Position numbers and translations under genes: made by a program
Shown: in pieces, positions 58,098 to 64,000 of the stretch
Layout: every line of letters starts with the position of its first letter
How positions within the stretch are numbered: position 1 is the first letter of the stretch
The notes under the pieces: generated by a model
Databases searched by the model: none
What the model was told of the DNA's origin: nothing
Seen by the model: only the letters and a program-made list of their open reading frames with translations
DNA from: JAIKWW01 sp052169645
GTDB lineage: Bacteria > Bacillota > Clostridia > Peptostreptococcales > Anaerovoracaceae
DNA: 64,000 nt
Direction of reading: 5' to 3'
NCBI GenBank assembly: GCA_052169645.1
Contig: JBQNCA010000007.1
Span: forward strand, 20,336-84,335

Positions 58098-60671
58098 TTA
58101 AGGACGACTCAGAGTCACAGCCTCACACAGCGGTTTAAAATTATCATGCTCCAAGATCAAAAATCCGGCAGTCTCCGCATTTTTATCAAAGAATATATTA
58201 TCCAACTCCGTTTTTCTGCTTTGCCCCGGCTGAAGCTTCACATTCTTTCGCTCAGACAGTGATATCATCCTGCCGCTGTCATCGTATTCAGCCATATATA
58301 TTGAAATATTTTTATTCACAGTCTCTGAATTTATAAAAGTCAGCGTCAAATGAAGCTCCTTACCGTCAATAATATAATTTCCTTCAGAGCCGTCACTATA
58401 GGTGAGCTTTCTGTTTATCTGCATCTTTTTTTGCGGTATCAGGCTCCCCGTATACCATATATAAGCCTTGTCGGATTTATACAATACAGGACTTCTTCCA
58501 TTGTCCTTTTCGGTGCAGCAGAGGTGCGCATCAGCACCCTCTCCGCAAAATTTCAATTTCTTTTCCGGGAACTTTACGTTCTTTAAAGTAAAGTTTCCAT
58601 TTTCAAAAGAAATATTCCAACGTGCCGCTTTATCGCTGAAGCTTGACACAGCCGTCACCGCTTCGGTATCGGAAGCACACGCCATATACATAGGACGTGA
58701 GGCACCGTCGAACCTGATTACATAGCTGTCAGTATTGGTAACACGGCTCATTCTAAGGGTATATTTCCGAGACAGCCTGCTTATAACTTTTTCACTGCAC
58801 AAGGCTCCCGTTTCCGCAGCGCTGACAATTCTGAATGCAACCTCTCCGCCGGAGCCCTCGCCGTTCCACATCAGCAGCTGCCCGTCAGAAAACATCACAT
58901 AACTGCCGTTCCTGTCAGTTTCGTCTTTCTCTACCCTTTTGAATCTGCAAGGTGCGGCAGTATCATCCCCTTGATAGCTGTACACCGCATATAGATTGTT
59001 TTCTTTTTCTTCTATTTTATAAGACTCTCCGGGCTTGCATATTTCAGCATCACGAACGGGAGATTCCACAGCATTCCTGCTCCAACCCGAAAAATTGTAC
59101 TCCGCATCCGACGACCGCAAAATTTCCGTAGCCGAAGGCAATAAAATTTCATCTCCCATGTAGCCTTTTACAGCTTCTACATGCACCCCGTCAGGTGTTA
59201 TGAAATTTACATTACACTGCTCACGCCTTTCAAAGCTCACAGTTACCACACACTCCTCAATAAGATTTGACAGCCTGAAATTGTTGCCCTCTCTCGTGAC
59301 TTCCGCAGCTCCTTCAGGCATCACCGTGCAATTACCAGCCGCATAGCCCTCCTGGGGTATGGTGATAATTCTAAAGCCCTCAACCGACACCTTGCCCCGA
59401 GTTTCATCGGCGCTTACCGCACTTATACTGAAATTATCTTTCAACGCCCAAGTTGAATTTACAGCTTGGGTATCATCCACATTGCCATGCCCCGGGTAAA
59501 TGTCTTCGGCTGAAACAACTACGGGAAATGCGGATTTGGACTTCTGCGCAGCCTCCTTTGTGCTCGCCATATAGAAAGACGGCAGCCCCGCCTTGGCACA
59601 CAGCTTAGGAGAATAATCCCATTCACCGCATTCCTCCTTCATTGCTGAAATAGAGTCTCCCACATTTCGTCCTTGAACCAAATTAGCGAAAAACACATCG
59701 GAAAAACAGCAATCTCCTTTGAAGGTTACACGCTGAGAATATCCATAAACAGCTCCTTCTCCCTTAGCCAACAGAGGCTTTGCCAAACCGTCAGTTGCCA
59801 TGCCCAGACAAATCGCCATCCAGATAAACCCGTTGCTTCCATTCCTATCCATATGATTTGCCAGAACAGTGCCGTCCACCTGATAGTATTTCAGACCGTC
59901 GCTTATACCTGAATAGGTGGCATGTCCGTCCCTGTAATCGTCTGCCGTAAGCCCTTCTCCCGTTTGCAGACAGAGATATGAGGTGGTCGCCCCGGAGGTA
60001 TAGTCGTTAGACTCGGAATAATCCGTAGTTCCGTGGCTGTTAAAAATTATAATTCCGCCTTTTTCCAGAGCATCTGCAATATTGTCAACCGTTGCGTCGT
60101 CACCTTTATAATAGTGATATGCACCTCCGCTTCGCTCCGCAATCTTCTTTGCCACCTTCTGATAATGGTCCGTAAAGTCGCTGCTCAAGCCGTAATACGG
60201 TTCAAAAAGATATATGTCGGAGCCGTGCCTCTGCCCCTGATTTTCTGCTAAAGCAGCCTGCAAGCTTGCTTCATTACGAATGTAGTCCGTACTTTCATAG
60301 GGACTTGAGTCATCAGCATATTTTTTTACTCGGGGTGAATAGGAACAGGAAATTCCGCTTTCCATACTCCATGAGATATGATCGTTTCCATTTATCCGGA
60401 TAGTTGCCTTATCAACATCATTGCAATTTTCAAGGTATTCAAAAATGTATGCTTCCCTGCTTCCCGCCTCGTACTGCCGTCCCTCTGCGTCTTCAAAGGT
60501 ATCGGCTATAGCTCCTACCTGCTTCAACACGCTGTCAGCCGCTTCATAATCATTATCGTTAAAGCCTTTATCCTCGGCTGCTCCATATGCTGTAATGCTA
60601 AAAACATTAAACGGAATCAACATAAAGCACGCCATAAAAACCGCAACTATTTTTCCTGCACCGGAATTCAC
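58098..60671 (-). CDS. Secreted caspase-fold (clan CD-like) cysteine peptidase with InlB-like repeats
   Basis: About 857 residues. A signal peptide ends near ITAYGAAED. A domain at about 145-380 has a hydrophobic strand ending IIIFNSHGTTDY (His near 213) and another ending FIWMAICLGMATDG (Cys near 288), the His-Gly and Cys arrangement of clan CD peptidases such as gingipain and clostripain. Downstream are a divergent InlB-type repeat (SVEGFRIITIPQEGY), a second one (YMGDEILLPSATEIL ... YNFSGWSRN) and C-terminal beta domains. There is no anchor or dockerin. The start is GTG at 60671 after AAAGGTGG. It is the first gene of the surface operon. The peptidase call rests on two motifs. Confidence 0.6.
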   Translation of the reverse strand: MNSGAGKIVAVFMACFMLIPFNVFSITAYGAAEDKGFNDNDYEAADSVLKQVGAIADTFEDAEGRQYEAGSREAYIFEYLENCNDVDKATIRINGNDHISWSMESGISCSYSPRVKKYADDSSPYESTDYIRNEASLQAALAENQGQRHGSDIYLFEPYYGLSSDFTDHYQKVAKKIAERSGGAYHYYKGDDATVDNIADALEKGGIIIFNSHGTTDYSESNDYTSGATTSYLCLQTGEGLTADDYRDGHATYSGISDGLKYYQVDGTVLANHMDRNGSNGFIWMAICLGMATDGLAKPLLAKGEGAVYGYSQRVTFKGDCCFSDVFFANLVQGRNVGDSISAMKEECGEWDYSPKLCAKAGLPSFYMASTKEAAQKSKSAFPVVVSAEDIYPGHGNVDDTQAVNSTWALKDNFSISAVSADETRGKVSVEGFRIITIPQEGYAAGNCTVMPEGAAEVTREGNNFRLSNLIEECVVTVSFERREQCNVNFITPDGVHVEAVKGYMGDEILLPSATEILRSSDAEYNFSGWSRNAVESPVRDAEICKPGESYKIEEKENNLYAVYSYQGDDTAAPCRFKRVEKDETDRNGSYVMFSDGQLLMWNGEGSGGEVAFRIVSAAETGALCSEKVISRLSRKYTLRMSRVTNTDSYVIRFDGASRPMYMACASDTEAVTAVSSFSDKAARWNISFENGNFTLKNVKFPEKKLKFCGEGADAHLCCTEKDNGRSPVLYKSDKAYIWYTGSLIPQKKMQINRKLTYSDGSEGNYIIDGKELHLTLTFINSETVNKNISIYMAEYDDSGRMISLSERKNVKLQPGQSRKTELDNIFFDKNAETAGFLILEHDNFKPLCEAVTLSRP

Positions 60672-60721
60672 CGTAAAAACCACCTTTCAAATATTCGTAA
60701 TTAAAAAATGAAATATTAAAA

Positions 60722-60735
60722 TTAGAAATAACTAA
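60722..60735. promoter_or_regulatory. TTAG-N6-CTAA box, proximal to the surface operon
   Basis: TTAGAAATAACTAA; on minus TTAGTTATTTCTAA, only two bases different from the proximal box at 27056 (TTAGTCATTTCTAA) in the compared orientation or fewer. Confidence 0.55.
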
Positions 60736-60801
60736 CTATCCCTCAAAAAAAATACTTTTTTGTATAATTTCCATAAGAATGCACTTTGCGAGAAAAGCAT
60801 A

Positions 60802-60815
60802 TTAGTTTAAACTAA
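60802..60815. promoter_or_regulatory. TTAG-N6-CTAA box, distal to the surface operon
   Basis: TTAGTTTAAACTAA, a perfect 14-bp palindrome followed by CC, 80 bp from the proximal box. Confidence 0.6.
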
Positions 60816-61022
60816 CCAACGAAACTATATTATCAGCTTTTTGTAATTTATTCAAGGAAAAAAATGTCTTTAATTTTCAGTTATATACTTCCCTCTATCG
60901 AGCAGATCACGGCTAATATTTTCCAATTCACCCGAATAAGATTTAATATTTCATACTGTCGAGCCTATAAGCCGCGGATTAGGGACTTTAACCCTTTATA
61001 AACGTGCGATGTCGGGCACACG

Positions 61023-61052
61023 AAAACACCGCCTTCAATGAAAGCGGTGTTT
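61023..61052 (-). terminator. Terminator of the molybdate transporter operon
   Basis: AAAACACCGC/GCGGTGTTTT stem with extra inner pairing, 25 bp after the modA stop. Confidence 0.8.
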
Positions 61053-61076
61053 TAAAATCATAAGATGTGAAGCATA

Positions 61077-61949
61077 TTATTCAGTTATCTTGCTGAAACC
61101 TACCTTTGTAAATTCAGCCATAGCATCTTCACCCTGAAGATATTCTAAAAATGCTTTAGCTGCATCTGCATTCTTGGAATTGCTCATTACTGCTGCAGGA
61201 TAAATGCAAGGACCGTCAGTCAATTTTGTATCGGCAGTAGCAACAGGTTTCATGTTTGCAGAATAAGCATCCGTAGCATATATTATGCCGCAAGTTGCAG
61301 ATCCCTGCTGAACCTGAGTCGTTACTTCCTTTACATTTGAGCCGTATGTAATTATACCCTTGGAAACCATATCCGCTTCAACAAGTCCCAAATTTTTCAG
61401 AATCTTTGATGTATACTGTCCTACAGGTACATCGGAATTACCCATGCAGAATATCATATCCGCACTGCTCTTTGCTTCTTTTATAGCTTTTTCAAAAGAA
61501 GCCCAATCTTTGATACCCTTATCGTCCTTATCATTTACAACGAGTACACACTTATTCTCCAGAAGATTTACACGAGTTCCCGCCAAAACAAAATTTTCAC
61601 CTTCGCAATCTGAACTTTCACCGTCAATCGCATTCATCTGCTTCTGAGCCGCCGAAATAAACAAATCACAGTCCGAGCCGCTCTGAATCTGAGTCTTCAA
61701 AGTTCCTGAAGAATCATAGGTCGGAACAATCGTGATATTGCTGTGCTCTTTTGTATAATTTTTTATAACCTCATCCAAAGATTCGGTCATGGAAGCTGCA
61801 GCAGAAACGTACAGTGTTACCGGTTCTTTTGAATCATTATTATCTGCCGATGATGAGTTTGCAGAAACCGGATCCTTCGAGGAATTACAAGCAGTCATAG
61901 CAAGTGCCATAATAACTGTAAGTCCGAGAGCAATAATTTTTTTCTTCAT
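61077..61949 (-). CDS. modA: Molybdate ABC transporter substrate-binding lipoprotein
   Basis: A 290-residue binding protein. The signal peptide ends in a lipobox (LAMTACNS), so it is membrane-tethered. LYVSAAASMTESLDEVIKNY holds the family's oxyanion-binding serines; PTYDSSGTLKTQIQSGSDCDLFISAA and IIYATDAYS are the other ligand segments. It binds molybdate (or tungstate) and delivers it to ModB. AAGGAG precedes the ATG. It is the last gene of a modB-modC-modA operon, after an 88-bp gap from modC. Confidence 0.92.
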   Translation of the reverse strand: MKKKIIALGLTVIMALAMTACNSSKDPVSANSSSADNNDSKEPVTLYVSAAASMTESLDEVIKNYTKEHSNITIVPTYDSSGTLKTQIQSGSDCDLFISAAQKQMNAIDGESSDCEGENFVLAGTRVNLLENKCVLVVNDKDDKGIKDWASFEKAIKEAKSSADMIFCMGNSDVPVGQYTSKILKNLGLVEADMVSKGIITYGSNVKEVTTQVQQGSATCGIIYATDAYSANMKPVATADTKLTDGPCIYPAAVMSNSKNADAAKAFLEYLQGEDAMAEFTKVGFSKITE

Positions 61950-62037
61950 TTTAGATTTCTCCTTATCATTAATATTATAAAAAATATATGAACGCAGTTA
62001 TTTATTAACTGTCGGTTCAAACGGTTTAAAAAGACCT

Positions 62038-63111
62038 TCAGTCCGTCAACAACAATAAATTATCTTCTATTAAATCCAAATAAATATATTCAAGATTTTT
62101 AAACGGACGCCATTCATTTTTCTCAACTCTGATATTCAAAACTTTATAGATGTTTTGTTCAGCTGTATCTACAGCATTTGCGGCTTCAAGAATAAGTATC
62201 TGCTCGTTAAAATTATCTATTGATTTTATAACTTTGAAACGTGCCGTATTTTCCGCCTCTCTGTCAAGTATCCTCATAAAACCGGGCTTTAAAGCAATAT
62301 ACCTTATACCGGCATGTACATTTTTTACTCTGATTTTTGTATCCCAATCATAGGAATAAAGGTGGCTGTCATCTATATATTCAACTCGTGAAAAATTCCT
62401 GCAGCCTGTCAGCAAAGCGCTTTGATATGTATCAGGCTTCGTGAAAATTTGCTTTTTATCTCCGAAGCTGTCCACTCTGCCGTTTGAAACAACCGCTATA
62501 TTATCACTGATTCTGTAAACCTCATCTCTGTTATGTGAAACTATTAAAGTAGTTCCTTCAAAATCTTCAAGAACTCTCATAAGCTCCTGCTCAAGCTCCC
62601 AACGGAGAAAACTGTCTAATGCTGAGAAAGGCTCGTCCAACATCAATATTTCCGGCTTTGAAACCATAATCCTTGCGAGTGCCACTCTCTGCTGCTGCCC
62701 TCCGGATAATTGAGACGGCTTATGCTTTTGCAGACCTTCCAAATAAAATCGGCTCAGCATCTGTCCGCAAAGCTCTTTTTTTTCCGATTTTGTAAGCTTA
62801 AAGCCGTTCATTCCCATTATTATATTTTGTTCTACACTCATATTCGGGAAAAGTGCATAATTTTGAAACAGCAGCCCCACATGTCGTTGTTGCGGACTTA
62901 AATTAATTTTCTGATCACTGCTGAACAAAGTCCTTCCGTTAACTCGAATATAACCATCATCAGGAGTCTCTATCCCCGCTATGCAGCGTAAGGTCATGCT
63001 TTTACCGCATCCGGACGCCCCTAATAAAGCAAGGACATCATTTTCCGCACTAAGCTCCATATCTAAGGTGAAATTTCCCAAATGCTTTTTTATCTTCATA
63101 TCAAGAGACAT
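62038..63111 (-). CDS. modC: Molybdate ABC transporter ATP-binding protein
   Basis: A 357-residue ATPase. Walker A is GASGCGKS at 31-38, the Q-loop lies in VGLLFQNYALFP, the signature is [14 protein letters not shown], Walker B is ILMLDEPFSALD, and the switch His is in LIVSHNRDE. The C-terminal ~125 residues (from TGCRNFSRVEYID) take the place of the ModC TOBE/Mop domain but match it only loosely. GGGGG precedes the ATG, which lies four bases after the modB stop. Confidence 0.9.
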   Translation of the reverse strand: MSLDMKIKKHLGNFTLDMELSAENDVLALLGASGCGKSMTLRCIAGIETPDDGYIRVNGRTLFSSDQKINLSPQQRHVGLLFQNYALFPNMSVEQNIIMGMNGFKLTKSEKKELCGQMLSRFYLEGLQKHKPSQLSGGQQQRVALARIMVSKPEILMLDEPFSALDSFLRWELEQELMRVLEDFEGTTLIVSHNRDEVYRISDNIAVVSNGRVDSFGDKKQIFTKPDTYQSALLTGCRNFSRVEYIDDSHLYSYDWDTKIRVKNVHAGIRYIALKPGFMRILDREAENTARFKVIKSIDNFNEQILILEAANAVDTAEQNIYKVLNIRVEKNEWRPFKNLEYIYLDLIEDNLLLLTD

Positions 63112-63114
63112 AAA

Positions 63115-63810
63115 CTACCCCCTTGCTCCCAAGGAGAATATTTTACCTCCTGACGAACGTTCTTTTTTTTCTATGAAATTTACAGTAAGAAGAACTACCG
63201 CCGATATGATAAGATTTATCATAACCCATTTAAAAGCTGTCGCTTCGTCATTTGTTCTCCAAAGCTGATAAACCGTAGTAGAAATGGTAGCCGTATGCCC
63301 CGGTGTATAGCCTGCGACCATGCTCGTCGCCCCATATTCACCCAAGGCACGGGCAAACGTAAGAACCGTTCCCGCTATTATACCCTGTTTGCAATAAGGT
63401 ATCATGATATTCCAAAAAATATAAGTATTTGAAAGTCCGAGCGTTTGAGCCGAATATTTTAATGTCATATCAAAGCTTTCAAATGCACCTCGCACAGTCC
63501 TGTACATAAGAGGGAACGCTACAACAGATGATGAGATGATAGCTGAATACCATGTCATCACTATTTTCACTCCCCATGAATTCTGAAGCCATTCGCCGAA
63601 AGCTGCATTCGGAGCCAACAGAACTAAAATAAAATAACCTACCACAGTCGGCGGAAGCACCATCGGCAGGGTTAAAATCACATCAAGTATACCTTTTATA
63701 AGCCGAGGCAATTTTGCTACATAATATGCACAAAAAATACCCGTAAAAAATACTATTCCAACGGAAATCAGAGCAATCCGTATAGAATTCCATAAAGGGA
63801 ATAAATCCAT
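63115..63810 (-). CDS. modB: Molybdate ABC transporter permease
   Basis: A 231-residue membrane permease with about five or six helices. The ATPase-contact loop reads AQTLGLSNTYIFWNIMIPYCKQG near 135-157, and LPMVLPPTVVGYFIL and FARALGEYGATSMVAG are ModB signatures. The start is taken at MDLFPLW because GAGG lies five bases before it; an ATG five codons upstream has no ribosome site. It is the first gene of the operon, so the order modB-C-A differs from the common modA-B-C. Confidence 0.92.
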   Translation of the reverse strand: MDLFPLWNSIRIALISVGIVFFTGIFCAYYVAKLPRLIKGILDVILTLPMVLPPTVVGYFILVLLAPNAAFGEWLQNSWGVKIVMTWYSAIISSSVVAFPLMYRTVRGAFESFDMTLKYSAQTLGLSNTYIFWNIMIPYCKQGIIAGTVLTFARALGEYGATSMVAGYTPGHTATISTTVYQLWRTNDEATAFKWVMINLIISAVVLLTVNFIEKKERSSGGKIFSLGARG

Positions 63811-64000
63811 AAACCCCTCTTTCATTTAACATTTAACTAATACCGGTAAATATGCCGTCAAGATATAATTTTTCATAATTATAATTATTTTCTTAAAAAA
63901 TCATTTCTTTCCGAACTTTAAGAATAAGCAGCCCATTAGCCATTAGCCATTAGCCATTAGCCATTAGCCATTAGCCATTAGCCATTAGCCATTAGCCATT
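63811..64000. other. Upstream region of modB
   Basis: 190 bp without a gene up to the window edge. Near the gene, on minus, CGG-N7-CCG within a TTGACGGCATATT segment is visible (about 63845-63870), but no promoter is clear. The outer part is the heptamer repeat. Confidence 0.4.
63934..64000. repeat. (CATTAGC)n heptanucleotide tandem repeat, at least 9.5 copies
   Basis: Perfect CATTAGC units run without any mismatch from 63934 to the window end, so the true copy number is larger. The array starts about 120 bp upstream of modB. Confidence 0.97.

Larger units (their letters stand above)
60672..61076. other. Upstream region of the surface-protein operon
   Basis: 405 bp without a gene. It holds the two TTAG-N6-CTAA boxes (60722-60735, 60802-60815) and, at the right, the modA terminator. 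On minus a TTGAGG with a TAATTT 16 bp later would place the proximal box over the promoter, but the promoter call is weak. Confidence 0.55.

Noticed and set aside
63934..64000. CRISPR-like array at the right edge
   Set aside because: The unit is a 7-bp head-to-tail repeat with no spacers, so it is a simple tandem repeat.

Overview
The window looks like chromosome of an anaerobic, Gram-positive, moderately AT-rich member of the Clostridia. Evidence: a complete rnfCDGEAB operon, strong AGGAGG-type ribosome sites, SLH-domain and dockerin/cohesin surface proteins, AddA-type recombination, a GlnK/GlnL-like two-component pair, and lipoprotein-type ABC binding proteins. A relative of the Eubacterium/Mogibacterium (Anaerovoracaceae) group is my guess only; nothing in the window fixes the genus. 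I see no phage, insertion sequence, rRNA or CRISPR array. Most genes lie on the minus strand; mogA, tRNA-Pro, gpmI and the rnf operon are on plus.

Layout. 1-7.7 kb: a minus-strand operon, in transcription order TGS/uridine-kinase-like protein, pcrA, ligA, an EamA exporter, an SGNH hydrolase and a cation diffusion facilitator cut by the window edge. 8-13.3 kb: PC4/YdbC-like protein, mogA with a structured leader, a chemoreceptor, a COG2509-like flavoprotein and a CheY. 13.4-21.5 kb: two AGCS sodium:amino-acid symporters flanking tRNA-Pro(CGG). The second is behind a tandem glycine riboswitch with its own terminator and lies beside a GlnK/GlnL-like pair. A YkvI-type membrane protein follows. 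21.9-27.4 kb: a very large secreted GLUG/FMN_bind/dockerin protein. 27.4-33.2 kb: a degenerate GGDEF/HD-GYP membrane protein and addA. 33.8-40.9 kb: gpmI, tRNA-Glu(CTC), a polar amino-acid ABC transporter and an acyl-CoA synthetase. 41-47 kb: the Rnf operon with a long leader. 47-52.2 kb: a three-gene cassette of MoxR-type AAA ATPase, VWA protein and intracellular BspA-type LRR protein, with a 24-bp perfect palindrome next to its promoter. 52.3-60.8 kb: a four-gene secretome operon (caspase-fold-like peptidase, FMN_bind/DUF6273/SLH protein, cohesin/SLH protein, small dockerin protein). 61-63.8 kb: a molybdate transporter transcribed modB-modC-modA, then a heptamer tandem repeat running off the right edge.

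How it fits together. Rnf couples ferredoxin oxidation to NAD and an ion gradient, which the AGCS symporters could use. The modBCA genes and mogA serve molybdenum cofactor supply. Two loci 34 kb apart encode secreted proteins with covalent-flavin FMN_bind domains and matched cohesin/dockerin modules. Both loci carry a pair of TTAG-N6-CTAA boxes 80-86 bp apart in their upstream regions. My main inference is that these form one co-regulated cell-surface assembly: an SLH-anchored cohesin scaffold recruiting dockerin partners, including a flavoprotein. The MoxR-VWA-LRR cassette beside it is a second candidate for an uncharacterised system.
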